Shown here piece after piece: positions 6,626-15,812 of a stretch of DNA of 64,000 nucleotides; positions within the stretch are counted from its first letter, which is position 1, and every line of letters begins with the position of its first letter. Source of the DNA: Phycisphaerae bacterium (GTDB lineage Bacteria; Chloroflexota; Anaerolineae; 4572-78; J111); contig JANQQF010000077.1 in NCBI GenBank assembly GCA_028285035.1, forward strand, positions 1-64,000. The letters run 5' to 3'. The notes below the pieces were generated by a model. That model was given only the letters and a program-made list of their open reading frames with translations. It was not told where the DNA came from and made no database searches. The translations under genes were made by a program, and so were the position numbers.

Positions 6626-8494
6626 GTGTCTCTTGACAAAGCAATCATTAATGCGCCTGAATTCCCAAAATTCCTGGATTGGCTGAATACACCTCGCTCA
6701 CTTACTTTATCTGAATTAAGAGGCAAGATTGTTTTACTTGAGTTTTGGACCTTCTGCTGAGTCAATTGCCATCATAATGTTGCGCAGTTGCGCCAACTTC
6801 AAAAGCAATTCTCTAATGAATTAGTTATTATAAGTATCCATTCAGGAAAATTCCCAAGTGAAAAAAGCACAGCAAATATACGTGAAGCTGTCATGCGACA
6901 TGGAATTGATCATCCTGTCATCAACGACTCTGATTTCGAAATCTGGCAAAGTTATACAATTCGCGCTTGGCCAACAATCGTATTAATCAACCCAGATGGG
7001 AAAATTGTTGATACCCAATCTGGGGAATTTCTCGCCGAAATATACCCCGAAAAAATAAAAATCTTAATCCAAGACTTCATAGGTAATGGCTTGGATCAAG
7101 CCCCCTTTGAAATAAAGCCTAATCGGCTTACAGAACCTACCCGTATCCTCAATTATCCGTCCAAGTTACTTATTGGCCCCCAAAACACACTTTTCGTAGC
7201 TGATACAGGTCATCATCGCATTTTAAAGATTGAGCTTGATAAAACTCGCTTACAAGGGGAGGTGACCCAAGTATTTGGCACAGGGCACCCTGGTTTTGTT
7301 GATGGTACAGAAGATGTTGCACAATTTCACGATCCTCACGGAATGGCGTTGTTAGACTCTAGATTATATGTCGCTGATACGGAAAATCATGCCATTCGAG
7401 TCATTGACCTAGCTAATGGTCAAACGCGTACAGTAGCAGGAACAGGTCAAAAAGCACAGGGTCAGTTCACAATGGGTGGTCCCACTGAGGTTTCACTACG
7501 CTCACCCTGGGCTTTATGGGCCGAAGACAACATACTACTTATTGCGATGGCTGGTTCTCATCAAATTTGGGCCTTGGTCGATGAAACGCGTCTTGGCATC
7601 TTTGCTGGTACTGGAAGCGAGGCTTTAGTAGATGGGCCGTTACAGGAGGCAAGTTTTAATCAACCTAGTGATTTGTCTGCTGGCTTCAATCACCTTTTCG
7701 TGATGGACTCAGAAGCTAGTGCAGTCCGGGCAATTTCAATGGATGAAGCGCCTAAAGTTATGACTCTAATTGGACAGGGGTTATTCGAATTTGGTGATGT
7801 AGATGGCATTGGAGCAATTGTCAGGTTGCAACATCCCACAGGGCTATCGTTTCATGAGGGCCTCATCTACATCGCTGACAGTTACAACCACAAAATCAAA
7901 GCCCTTGACCCAACAACAGCAGAAGTAAAAACAATAATTGGGACTGGGGAAGCTGGTAATTTAGATGGCCCCTTTTTCGAAGCAACCTTGTTTGAACCGG
8001 AGGGGATCACCGCTATCGACAACTACCTTTTTATCGCTGATACAAATAATCATCTAATTCGTGTTGCTGATCTTTCAACACAAACTGTTGATACCCTAAA
8101 TCTTAAAAACCTACATAACCTTAGTCCCTTTTCTAATCTTCATAGCACTGCACCAATCAAATTAAATCCTATTTTTGCCAAACTGGGTGAAATTTCAATA
8201 TCTGTGGTCTTAAATCTTCCTAGGAACTTTATATTTAACCTCGAGGCACCACATCAAATCAACATTTCGGTCAATGATCAAACTATTACTGCCAATATTA
8301 TCAAAAATGATTTAGTTTGTTTTGAAGTTGCACTATATGAAGAGACTGACATTGAAATAGAACTTACACTTTACTACTGTGAAAAAGTAGATAAACGATT
8401 ATGTATGATATATCGAAAAGTGTTAATTTTACCGATAAAAGTAGGTGAAACAGAGGCAGACAAGATCGATATAGTCCATCAGATTGACGTTTAA
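6626..8494 (+). CDS. NHLRC2-like thioredoxin / NHL beta-propeller protein, probable selenoprotein (UGA at codon 45)
   Basis: Ordinary ORF calling finds only the part after the TGA at 6758-6760. The frame is open upstream to a GTG start at 6626, preceded by GGAGG (6616-6620). The upstream 44 residues continue the same fold and reach WTFC, the TGA, then VNCHHN. In this family the active site reads WTYCCINC, so the TGA falls on the first cysteine of the CxxC redox pair, giving U45-V-N-C48. Downstream are [14 protein letters not shown] (thioredoxin cis-Pro region), at least five NHL propeller blades ([36 protein letters not shown]) and a C-terminal beta domain; total 622 aa. A SECIS-like hairpin follows the TGA at the right distance. 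It is probably a cytosolic redox protein. The alternative is a nonsense mutation or sequencing error. Confidence 0.75.
6779..6797 (+). promoter_or_regulatory. Bacterial SECIS-like hairpin downstream of UGA codon
   Basis: GTTG pairs with CAAC (6779-6782/6794-6797) and CGC with GCG (6783-6785/6790-6792), with one bulged C (6793) and an AGTT loop. The loop G (6787) is the second loop base and lies 27 nt after the TGA. Bacterial SECIS elements have a short apical stem, a G among the first two loop bases and a distance of about 16-37 nt from the UGA, so all three criteria are met. It lies inside the coding sequence, as expected in bacteria. Confidence 0.6.
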
Positions 8495-8636
8495 TTTCTT
8501 AACGTACTAATTGTAATCCTCGTTGAGTTGCCGCATTTATGTTTACAGTGTATCGTATTGGCTTCTTAACAAAAGGGGCTCACCTTTTAGATACTACAAA
8601 TTTACTGGCAAATCATCTTTTATAATAAGCAGGTGT

Positions 8637-8665
8637 TTGCCAATCAAGAGACCCGAACGTATAAT
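8637..8665 (+). promoter_or_regulatory. Promoter for rpmH-rnpA-yidD-yidC-jag
   Basis: TTGCCA (8637-8642), a 17-nt spacer and a perfect TATAAT (8660-8665). The predicted start, near 8672, is about 40 nt before rpmH. The rest of 8495-8710 holds no gene; no DnaA boxes of the TTATCCACA type were seen. Confidence 0.75.
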
Positions 8666-8710
8666 ATTCACTTGTCTATATGAACTTATTAGAAGAGGTT
8701 TTGCAGGATT

Positions 8711-8887
8711 ATGACAAAACGAACATATCAACCAAAACGCCGTCGTCGAGCACGAGTACACGGTTTTAGAGAACGAATGTCAACCCGAGGCGGACGAAAC
8801 GTCCTTAAAGCACGTCGACAGCGAGGTCGAAAACAACTAGCCGTACAAAGAGTGCATCCCAAACGTACCAACTGGAATGCTGATTGA
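8711..8887 (+). CDS. rpmH: 50S ribosomal protein L34
   Basis: The 58-aa product begins [15 protein letters not shown] and carries the L34 signature [20 protein letters not shown]. It is slightly longer than the usual 44-50 residues because of a C-terminal tail (after RGRKQL). Very basic, it binds 23S rRNA in the large subunit. AGGA lies just before the ATG. It heads the conserved rpmH-rnpA-yidD-yidC-jag order; dnaA, which often precedes it, is not upstream here. Confidence 0.96.
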   Translation: MTKRTYQPKRRRRARVHGFRERMSTRGGRNVLKARRQRGRKQLAVQRVHPKRTNWNAD

Positions 8888-9014
8888 TCTAATGTCGTTG
8901 ATGCCTTAGCCAAGTAACCTTTTTGGTAAAAATGAAAAATAAGGTACACTTACTTATCATTAAAGGTTGAGGCTGTGACGACGTTAGGTTTTGTTGCATT
9001 GTCGCTTAACAATT

Positions 9015-9356
9015 ATGAAGCGGCACTATCGCCTCCGTCACAATAGCGATTTTCAACGGGTACGGCGTGACGGGACATCTAAAGCCAGCCCCCTAATGGT
9101 GCTGGCTTTTCTACGAAATGACCTCGACCATAGTCGCTTTGGATTTGTTGTAAGTAAACGTCTCGGTAACGCAGTACATCGAAATAAAATCAAGCGGCGT
9201 TTACGGGAAGCAACGCGATATTATATCCCTCAAATCAAGTCTGGTTTTGATATTGTATTTATTGCTCGGCAACCGATTCGTTATGCTACCTTTCAAGAAA
9301 TAGAAGGTGCTTTAGGTACTTTAGTTGAACACATATCAGCAGTAGATAAGGGATAA
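9015..9356 (+). CDS. rnpA: Ribonuclease P protein component
   Basis: The 113-aa RnpA starts MKRHYRLRHNSDFQRV and contains the RNR-like signature SKRLGNAVHRNKIKRRLRE that contacts the RNase P RNA. It supports removal of 5' leaders from pre-tRNAs. I prefer the ATG at 9015, where homologues begin; a TTG at 8991 would add eight residues, and neither start has a strong Shine-Dalgarno. It lies between rpmH and yidD as usual. Confidence 0.95.
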   Translation: MKRHYRLRHNSDFQRVRRDGTSKASPLMVLAFLRNDLDHSRFGFVVSKRLGNAVHRNKIKRRLREATRYYIPQIKSGFDIVFIARQPIRYATFQEIEGALGTLVEHISAVDKG

Positions 9357-9395
9357 GTTACAGTTGGGCCAAATGTATTTGGGGCCAAGTTCATC

Positions 9396-9605
9396 ATGAA
9401 ATATGTTTTTCTAGGTTTAATTCGATTTTATCAAAAATTTATCTCGCCCGCTCTCCCATCAGCCTGTCGATTTCATCCTACCTGCTCCCATTATGGATAT
9501 GAAGCAATTCAAAAATACGGGGCTATCAAAGGTGGATGGATGACAATAAAACGGATCGGGCGGTGCCAGCCATTTCACCCTGGAGGGTACGATCCTGTTC
9601 CCTAG
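9396..9605 (+). CDS. yidD: Membrane protein insertion efficiency factor YidD
   Basis: 69 aa with the YidD (DUF37) hallmarks: [31 protein letters not shown] and a C-terminal [15 protein letters not shown]. The three conserved cysteines are present. The amphipathic N-terminus associates with the inner face of the membrane and aids YidC-dependent insertion. It sits between rnpA and yidC, as in most bacteria. Confidence 0.96.
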   Translation: MKYVFLGLIRFYQKFISPALPSACRFHPTCSHYGYEAIQKYGAIKGGWMTIKRIGRCQPFHPGGYDPVP

Positions 9606-9680
9606 AGAGATACAGCTTTTGTGAAAAGGTTTATACATTTGTCGTAACATGTTTGTGCATTATTTAAGGAGATGAATATT

Positions 9681-11105
9681 TTGCCTAAGCAATTTATCAA
9701 AATAGGTTTCATTCCTTTGGCTATTTTTGTAGCCACACTTTTTTTATTAACAACAGTTCTGATTAAACCAGTTACTGCAGCTAATCCTATCCCTCCAAAA
9801 AACTCTGAAGTCCTTCATATCGCTCAAGCGGCGGACTTTACCTTAGAGAAGCAAGGGAGTCAAAACGAAGTTCGACTTGGGCAAATTGTCACCTATACAG
9901 TCAAAATCAAAAATGATAGTGCATCATCCCAAAATTTCAATTTGACTGATGCTTTGCCTGAAGGGTTGTCTCTTCGAACAACGTATGTAACTGCTACTTT
10001 GGGGACCGTTCAAGGTGAAGATAACCTAATAACTTGGTCAGGGTCTTTGTCGAGCGGTGAAGAAGCCTCTTTGGAGTATGCTGCCATTCCCCCGTCGACC
10101 TCATCGGCCAATCAAGAGATTACCAATGTTGCGGTTTTAGAAATTGGTGAAACATCGCTTGAAGCAGGCTTTACCATCACCACTCAGCCAACAGGCTATG
10201 GTATTTGGGGAAGATTTGTTAATTCTCTTGCTTGGGTATTGGTTGAAACTGATGAATTATTAGAAGGGGTAGGTGTGCCTTACGCCTTTGGGTTTGCCAT
10301 CATTCTATTCACTATAACTGTACGTCTGGCCACGTTCCCCCTTAACATGCAACAAATCAAATCATCAAAGGCAATGCAAGAGCTACAGCCTAAGATGAAA
10401 GAATTGCAAAAGAAGCACAAAGATGATCGAGAAGGATTAGCTCAGGCCCAGATGGCTCTTTATCGGGAGCATGGTGTCAATCCTCTTGGTGGATGTTTAC
10501 CATTGTTGATACAAATGCCAATTTGGTTCGCCTTGTATCGCGCCTTGATTCAACTATCAAATGAGGGGCTACTCAACGAAGGATTTCTCTGGCTACAAAG
10601 TCTAGCAGGCCCTGTAGCAGGTGATGCTGGGGCTGGATTCCCTCCTGAATGGCTTTTCCCATTTATTAATGGTGCACCCCCACTTGGTTGGGGAACAACT
10701 GTGGGTTATTTAGTTTTGCCCGTTTTGCTGATTGTATCTCAACTCTATATGCAGCAAATGATGACCCCACCCTCAACCGATCCCCAAGCAGCACAAATGC
10801 AACAAATGATGAAATTCATGCCTTTTATGTTTGGGTACTTTGCCTTAGTAGTACCATCAGGCCTGACACTGTATTGGTTCACAAGCAACATTCTGGCTAT
10901 GGCTCAACAGTATTTCACAAAAACGACTATCAACAAGCCTGCTGATACGGATAATAAAAAAACACCGGCTGTTTCCCCGCCGATTGAAAATACACCTGTT
11001 CCTGTTGTAAATTCAGCTCCTGCGGAGTCAACGCCGGTAATGCCATCACGAGAAAGCAGAAAAAATAAGAATGCTAAATCAAAACGAAAAAAGCGAAAAC
11101 GTTAA
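9681..11105 (+). CDS. yidC: YidC/Oxa1 membrane insertase with an extracytoplasmic DUF11-like domain
   Basis: The C-terminal insertase (about residues 195-420) is clear: FPLNMQQIKSSKAMQELQPK, the NPLGGCLPLLIQMPIWFALY segment, later transmembrane helices and a Lys/Arg-rich tail that may bind ribosomes. Before it, after an N-terminal transmembrane segment, is a beta-sandwich of about 120 residues (LGQIVTYTVKIKN, LTDALPEGL, ITNVAVL) of the DUF11/conserved-repeat type. Gram-positive-style YidC proteins normally lack any periplasmic domain, and the proteobacterial one has a different fold. The AAGGAG at 9666-9671 abuts an ATG at 9672 but is nine bases from the TTG at 9681, which I prefer. The end overlaps jag by 35 nt. 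Confidence 0.92.
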   Translation: MPKQFIKIGFIPLAIFVATLFLLTTVLIKPVTAANPIPPKNSEVLHIAQAADFTLEKQGSQNEVRLGQIVTYTVKIKNDSASSQNFNLTDALPEGLSLRTTYVTATLGTVQGEDNLITWSGSLSSGEEASLEYAAIPPSTSSANQEITNVAVLEIGETSLEAGFTITTQPTGYGIWGRFVNSLAWVLVETDELLEGVGVPYAFGFAIILFTITVRLATFPLNMQQIKSSKAMQELQPKMKELQKKHKDDREGLAQAQMALYREHGVNPLGGCLPLLIQMPIWFALYRALIQLSNEGLLNEGFLWLQSLAGPVAGDAGAGFPPEWLFPFINGAPPLGWGTTVGYLVLPVLLIVSQLYMQQMMTPPSTDPQAAQMQQMMKFMPFMFGYFALVVPSGLTLYWFTSNILAMAQQYFTKTTINKPADTDNKKTPAVSPPIENTPVPVVNSAPAESTPVMPSRESRKNKNAKSKRKKRKR

Positions 11106-11889
11106 ATCGCTTGAAGTCGAGGCCAAAACGGTTGATGAGGCCATTGAGCAGGGTTTAGCTCAACTCGGAGTGAGTCGAGCGGACGTTAATATTCAAATAT
11201 TACGAGAAGGGAAGCGTGGCGTATTTGGCCTTGGTTCAGAAGACGCGCTAGTCAGATTAACTCGCCAAGACCCTGAGCCTGATGAAGCATCAACAACTGA
11301 AGACGCTGTTTCTGAAGTGGAGACAGCCACAGAAGATATAGAACCTTCTCTTCCAAAAGAAGAGGAAATCAATGATGAAGTTGAAAGCCCATCAGCATCT
11401 ACTGAAAGCGAAGTACCTGATAGTGTAGAAGCCATTGCCACTGAGGCGCTGGCAGGTCTACTCACTCGTATGGGAATTAAGGCTGAAATTACTGCACGTC
11501 GAGCCACAGATTTAGTTGATGAGGGAGAAGAACCGTCTCTTGTACTTGATATTACTGGCCCAGATTTAGGAATACTCATCGGGCGTCGCAGTGAAACACT
11601 TCGAGCCATTCAATATATGGTTAGATTGATGGTGAGTAAACAATTAAGTCAGTGGCATGACATATTAATTGATGTTGAGTCTTACCGCGTCCGCCGACGT
11701 CATTCCTTACAGCAACTTGCCGAAAAGATGGCGGAGCGAGCGGTGAAAACTGGTCGAAAAGTTGTAATGGAAGCTATGCCTTCATACGAAAGACGGATTA
11801 TACATCTAGCCCTACGAAACAATCCAACTGTCTTTACCAAGAGTGTGGGAAGTGATGATAATCGTAAGGTAACAATTATCCCAAAATAA
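11071..11889 (+). CDS. jag: Jag/KhpB RNA-binding protein (Jag_N, KH, R3H)
   Basis: 272 aa. A Jag_N domain (residues about 10-60, with REGKRGVFGLG) is followed by an acidic Glu/Ser linker (65-125). A type II KH domain (about 128-205, with LGILIGRRSETLRAIQYMV) and an R3H domain (EAMPSYERRIIHLALRNNP) complete it. KhpB-type proteins bind small RNAs and mRNAs, often with KhpA, and affect cell elongation. Overlap with the 3' end of yidC points to co-translation. Confidence 0.94.
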   Translation: MLNQNEKSENVKSLEVEAKTVDEAIEQGLAQLGVSRADVNIQILREGKRGVFGLGSEDALVRLTRQDPEPDEASTTEDAVSEVETATEDIEPSLPKEEEINDEVESPSASTESEVPDSVEAIATEALAGLLTRMGIKAEITARRATDLVDEGEEPSLVLDITGPDLGILIGRRSETLRAIQYMVRLMVSKQLSQWHDILIDVESYRVRRRHSLQQLAEKMAERAVKTGRKVVMEAMPSYERRIIHLALRNNPTVFTKSVGSDDNRKVTIIPK

Positions 11890-11924
11890 TTCATCAAATC
11901 ATCGAACTGAGAATATAAAAGCCC

Positions 11925-11950
11925 AAACCCACCCAACGGGGTGGGTTTTT
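11925..11950 (+). terminator. Intrinsic terminator ending the rpmH-jag operon
   Basis: CCCACCC (11928-11934) pairs with GGGTGGG (11939-11945) around an AACG loop, flanked by AAA and followed by five T residues. Confidence 0.9.
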
Positions 11951-11998
11951 AATTGATTATAGACGTTTATGGATATCCATTACTTCAGCAGAGGCTAA

Positions 11999-12844
11999 AT
12001 GAGTCAAGACCTATCAAAAACTTACTTACTAATTGGAACAGTAACAAAAGATATACAGCCTGATGGTAGTTTTACACCTGGCGGAACGGTTAACTATGCA
12101 TCAACCGTGGCATTAAAATTAGGATGGCGTCCTGTTATCATCACCAGGGCAGCTTCAGATTTTATTCCACCACAACATCTTCGTGAAATTCAATGGTGCA
12201 TTCTACCCTCCTCAGAGACAACAACGTTCCGAAATGATTATTATCCTGAAGGCCGCATTCAAACAATCGGCCCAATTGCTGGACCAATTACCTTAACTGA
12301 TATTCCAGAAAGTTGCCAGCAAGGCACCATTATTCATCTTTGTCCCTTAGCTCAAGATGTCGAGCCTGAGGTAACTACAGTGCTTTCCCCGAAGCTCCTC
12401 GGGGCAACCCCCCAAGGTTGGTTACGTCAGTGGGATGAAAAGGGGATTGTATCTTTGGGGCAATGGCATAAAATGGAGGAAGTCTTACCTCATCTGCAAG
12501 CCGCTGTAATGAGCATAGAAGATGTTGAGCATAATTGGGACATTGCCAAGCAATGGGCATCTCAAATTCCAGTTTTAGTTGTCACCCATGGCGAGTCAGG
12601 TTGTACGATTTTCCATAATAATACGACAGAACAAGTGCCAGCTCGGCCTGCCAACCCAGTTGACCTAACTGGAGCAGGCGATGTATTTGCCGCCGCGTTT
12701 TTTATTCGATTTTTTGAAACTGACGACTTATGGCAAGCCGCTCGATTTGCCAATGTTGTTGCCTCAATGGCTATAGAACGAGCAGGGGTTGAAGGAACCC
12801 CAGAACGCGCTGAAGTTGAAGCTTATCTTGCTAAAAATCCATAA
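11999..12844 (+). CDS. PfkB/ribokinase-family sugar kinase
   Basis: 281 aa with the family C-terminal signature DLTGAGDVFAAAFF (around residues 220-233), which holds the catalytic Asp and anion hole, and an N-terminal GGTVNYAS substrate-binding segment. The family phosphorylates sugars, nucleosides or related alcohols with ATP. The N-terminal lid region is shorter than in ribokinase. Substrate cannot be assigned from the neighbourhood: the gene stands alone between the jag terminator and the soj promoter. Confidence 0.85.
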   Translation: MSQDLSKTYLLIGTVTKDIQPDGSFTPGGTVNYASTVALKLGWRPVIITRAASDFIPPQHLREIQWCILPSSETTTFRNDYYPEGRIQTIGPIAGPITLTDIPESCQQGTIIHLCPLAQDVEPEVTTVLSPKLLGATPQGWLRQWDEKGIVSLGQWHKMEEVLPHLQAAVMSIEDVEHNWDIAKQWASQIPVLVVTHGESGCTIFHNNTTEQVPARPANPVDLTGAGDVFAAAFFIRFFETDDLWQAARFANVVASMAIERAGVEGTPERAEVEAYLAKNP

Positions 12845-12861
12845 GACGACGTACGATTATT

Positions 12862-12889
12862 TTGTGTGTATATTACGCTATGTTACAAT
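12862..12889 (+). promoter_or_regulatory. Candidate promoter for soj-parB
   Basis: TTGTGT (12862-12867), a 16-nt spacer and TACAAT (12884-12889). The predicted start is near 12896, 40 nt before the favoured soj ATG. Confidence 0.5.
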
Positions 12890-12935
12890 AGGGACGCTAT
12901 AATCATTGACTTCTGAAACTTTCCCTTTAATTTCT

Positions 12936-13736
12936 ATGAATAACAATACTTTTGTCTACACTGTAGCAAATCAAAAAGGTGGCGTCGGCAAAACTACAAC
13001 CACAGTCAATTTGGCTGCGTTTTTGGCTGCTCGAAAAGCTAAAGTTTTGATTATCGACGCGGATCCGCAATCCAATGCAACATCAAGTCTTGGCGTAGAG
13101 CTTGAAGAAGATGATCTCTCTATATATGATGTTCTAATCAACAAAATACCCATCGAAGATGTTATAAAACCGTCATCACGAGAGCGCTTATTTGTCGTCC
13201 CCGCTGATCCAGAATTGGCAGCAGTCGAAGTAGAGTTAGTTCAACAAATCTCTCGTGAGACCTTTCTTCAAAAGGCTCTCATTCCCATAATGGGAGAGTA
13301 TGATTTTGTCTTTATTGATACGCCACCAAGTCTGGGCTTGATCACCATTAATGCCCTTACGGCCTCCAATCAGGGTGTCATCATTCCAGTACAATGTGAG
13401 TATTTAGCCTTGGAAGGGCTTACTCAACTGGTGCATACGATTGAGCTAGTTCAAGAAAATCTCAACCCTAGCTTGAAAATCGCGGGCGTTGTTATGACCA
13501 TGTACGATGGTCGGACAAAGCTTGCTTCTGAAGTGGTCAAAGAAGTGAAGCAATACTTTCCAGAAGAGTTATTCTCAACTGTCGTACCTCGAAATATTCG
13601 TCTTAGTGAGGCCCCAAGTTATGGAGAGGATGTTTTAGCTTACGCGCCAGACTCGGCGGGGTGCAAAGCCTATCATAATTTAACAGAAGAGTTATTGAGT
13701 CGAGTGCGTCAAACGTTAAAACAGGAGGACGAATAG
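12936..13736 (+). CDS. soj: Chromosome-partitioning ATPase ParA/Soj
   Basis: The deviant Walker A is KGGVGKTTTTVNLA, with the signature lysine, and Walker A' DADPQSNATSSLG and Walker B FIDTPPSLGL follow. ParA ATPases form nucleoid-bound gradients that separate ParB-parS complexes. A TTG at 12906 would add ten residues; the ATG at 12936 matches family starts. parB follows directly, after an AGGAGG site at the 3' end of this gene. No parS-like 16-mer was noticed in the window. Confidence 0.95.
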   Translation: MNNNTFVYTVANQKGGVGKTTTTVNLAAFLAARKAKVLIIDADPQSNATSSLGVELEEDDLSIYDVLINKIPIEDVIKPSSRERLFVVPADPELAAVEVELVQQISRETFLQKALIPIMGEYDFVFIDTPPSLGLITINALTASNQGVIIPVQCEYLALEGLTQLVHTIELVQENLNPSLKIAGVVMTMYDGRTKLASEVVKEVKQYFPEELFSTVVPRNIRLSEAPSYGEDVLAYAPDSAGCKAYHNLTEELLSRVRQTLKQEDE

Positions 13737-13739
13737 ACC

Positions 13740-14621
13740 GTGTCAAAGAAACGTGGCTTAGGAAAAGGGTTAGGGGCATTAATTCCACCCACTAGCGCAA
13801 AACCCGATGGATCTGATGAAGTCAAAGCGGGAGCCATCGAGTTGGATGTTGATGATATTGTACCGAACCCTCATCAACCACGTCAGGTATGGGATCAGGA
13901 AAAACTGCAAGAGTTAGCCGACTCAATCATCGAGCATGGTCTAATTCAACCTCTCGTTGTGACGCAATCCGGGGGCAAGTACCAAATAATTGCAGGCGAA
14001 CGACGCTGGCGGGCCAGCCGACTTGCTGGATTGACGTCAGTTCCGGTTATCATAAAAGAGACGACACCCCAACAGATGCTAGAGTTAGCTATTGTTGAAA
14101 ACATTCAACGCGCTGACTTAAATCCATTGGAAGAGGCCGAAGCGTATGCTCAACTCATGGAGAATTTTGGACTAACTCAAGAGGCGGTAGCTACTAAGAT
14201 TGGGAAAAGTCGAACGGCTGTTGCAAACACGGTACGATTATTGAATTTACCTGAAATTGCCAAAAAAGCATTAGCCGAAGGGGATATCACTGAAGGGCAT
14301 GCTCGCCCCCTGCTCAGCAAAGAGTTAAAGAAAAGTGATCAACTACGAATATTTCAGACAATCATTGCACGTGAGTTAACCGTCAGGCAAACTGAAGCGC
14401 TTGTTAAACAAGTTTTAGACCCAGAGCCGTCAAAACCTAAGCGTCCTCCACTTACACCGAATGATAAGAGCATGATGGTTCGGTTTGAGTCTAAATTAGG
14501 GACAAAAGTTGAGTTAAATCGAACAGATGAGGATGCGGGTCGAATTACCATACACTTCTATTCACAAGAGGAACTACAGGCTATCTTTAATGCAATTCTT
14601 GGTGAGGATGAGCATTTATAG
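13740..14621 (+). CDS. parB: Chromosome-partitioning protein ParB/Spo0J
   Basis: 293 aa starting with the basic GLGKGLGALIPP stretch. The CTP-binding ParB-N domain has NPHQPRQVWD and GERRWRASRLAG (about residues 40-120). The helix-turn-helix is near VATKIGKSRTAVANTVRLL, and a C-terminal dimerisation region follows. It loads at parS and slides as a CTP-dependent clamp. The start is a GTG preceded by AGGAGG (about 13724). It forms a two-gene operon with soj. Confidence 0.95.
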   Translation: MSKKRGLGKGLGALIPPTSAKPDGSDEVKAGAIELDVDDIVPNPHQPRQVWDQEKLQELADSIIEHGLIQPLVVTQSGGKYQIIAGERRWRASRLAGLTSVPVIIKETTPQQMLELAIVENIQRADLNPLEEAEAYAQLMENFGLTQEAVATKIGKSRTAVANTVRLLNLPEIAKKALAEGDITEGHARPLLSKELKKSDQLRIFQTIIARELTVRQTEALVKQVLDPEPSKPKRPPLTPNDKSMMVRFESKLGTKVELNRTDEDAGRITIHFYSQEELQAIFNAILGEDEHL

Positions 14622-14633
14622 TTTTATAGCTCC

Positions 14634-15701
14634 TTATTCTATTTGCCCCAGTTTTACTTCTTCTAAGGCTTCAAGATGGTCTCGCAATAAGTTAACCTCT
14701 TCTTCTACATCCGTTGAAAGCTTATTATAATCAGCCACATGATTTGTTGATTGCGTCGTCAAAATTTGGGAATATATTGTTCCCAATGAAGATAATGTAC
14801 TTTCAATCTTTACTTCCGCTCGACGCATCGTCTGATCTAATTTCTCCAAAGCCAACAATTGATTTCTTCGGTTCTGCAAGGCACGCTCTAACTCGTTTCG
14901 AGTACCTTCATCGTGCTCAGTTTCGAGTCGGTCCTCTAAACTTTTAATGGATTGAGGCACGGATGCTAAATCTTGGTGAATAATATTATCCTGTTGGACA
15001 TACTCAATCCGCCGAGCTAACAGTGTAATCGCTTGAATCCAGTCATCTACTTGAAGGGCCAAGTCTTGTAAACGGGCACGACTATCTTGATTGGTTGTAC
15101 TATTCACCAATTCATTAATTTTCGTTTTATAAGCAGCTGCTTTATCTAAATGAGCTTGAATAATAGGGTCTGAAAATTTAGCTGATTGAATTTCGGGTTG
15201 CTTTTCTACAGCAGGCGGGGATGCTAACTTATCTTCCATAACCCCTTGATTTGAAGCATCCCCTTGAATTATAGACTCCTCTTCTATATCAATATCGTTA
15301 TACGCTTCTGCTATCTCTTTATCAGAAGAACCACCTGAACTCATCAAAGTTCCCCAAAAATGAATCGCAACGGCAGCTCCCCATCCTAGCGCAGGATAAA
15401 TAAACCAGATTGAGTCACTTGAGGATAAAAAGTTAATCGAAGCAAGCAGGGTGATAATAATAGCGTATGACCCAAAGTGGCTTAGAAAGCCTCGCCATTT
15501 GCCGCTCATATTTTGCATTGACGCAACAAGAATGCCTAATAAATGAAAGGCAATACCCACCCCCCAGCCCAACGCAGGCCAGACAAACCAAATAGTATCA
15601 GGGGATGTCAACAAGTTGATGATAGCCAGCATTGTAATTATGATGAGGTATGGACCGAGATGGGCGAAAAACCCTCGCCACTTGCCGCTTGATACTTTCA
15701 T
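14634..15701 (-). CDS. Membrane protein with two tandem 2TM domains and a coiled-coil tail
   Basis: 355 aa. Residues about 5-62 (SGKWRGFFAHLGPYLIIITM, then WPALGWGVGIAFHLLG) and about 65-122 (SGKWRGFLSHFGSYAIIITL, then YPALGWGAAVAIHFWG) are near copies of one 2TM unit (2TM domain family), giving four membrane helices. Residues 170-355 are charged and predicted coiled coil, probably cytoplasmic. In other proteins 2TM units are membrane anchors of histidine kinases or regulators. No catalytic domain is present. It is convergent with parB, whose stop is only 12 bp away. Confidence 0.8.
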   Translation of the reverse strand: MKVSSGKWRGFFAHLGPYLIIITMLAIINLLTSPDTIWFVWPALGWGVGIAFHLLGILVASMQNMSGKWRGFLSHFGSYAIIITLLASINFLSSSDSIWFIYPALGWGAAVAIHFWGTLMSSGGSSDKEIAEAYNDIDIEEESIIQGDASNQGVMEDKLASPPAVEKQPEIQSAKFSDPIIQAHLDKAAAYKTKINELVNSTTNQDSRARLQDLALQVDDWIQAITLLARRIEYVQQDNIIHQDLASVPQSIKSLEDRLETEHDEGTRNELERALQNRRNQLLALEKLDQTMRRAEVKIESTLSSLGTIYSQILTTQSTNHVADYNKLSTDVEEEVNLLRDHLEALEEVKLGQIE

Positions 15702-15718
15702 TATTGTATCCGATTCAA

Positions 15719-15752
15719 TAAAAAATGATGGTCATATTATAAGACCATCATT
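15719..15752 (-). terminator. Intrinsic terminator for the DUF3307 gene
   Basis: AATGATGGTC (15724-15733) pairs with GACCATCATT (15743-15752). On the minus strand the stem is followed by a run of T residues. Confidence 0.75.
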
Positions 15753-15812
15753 CTATCTTTGCAATCAGCTAAAATGTCGAATTTTGTTACATTAGGCTCA
15801 ATTCATGGCAAA

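Noticed and set aside
8495..8710. Possible oriC next to rpmH
   Set aside because: No DnaA boxes or AT-rich repeat cluster seen, and dnaA is absent.
8523..8714. 63-codon ORF upstream of rpmH
   Set aside because: It covers the strong rpmH promoter and ends inside the rpmH start; no protein-like pattern.
12936..14621. parS site near soj-parB
   Set aside because: CACGTG cores found (for example near 14369) lack the flanking palindrome of parS.
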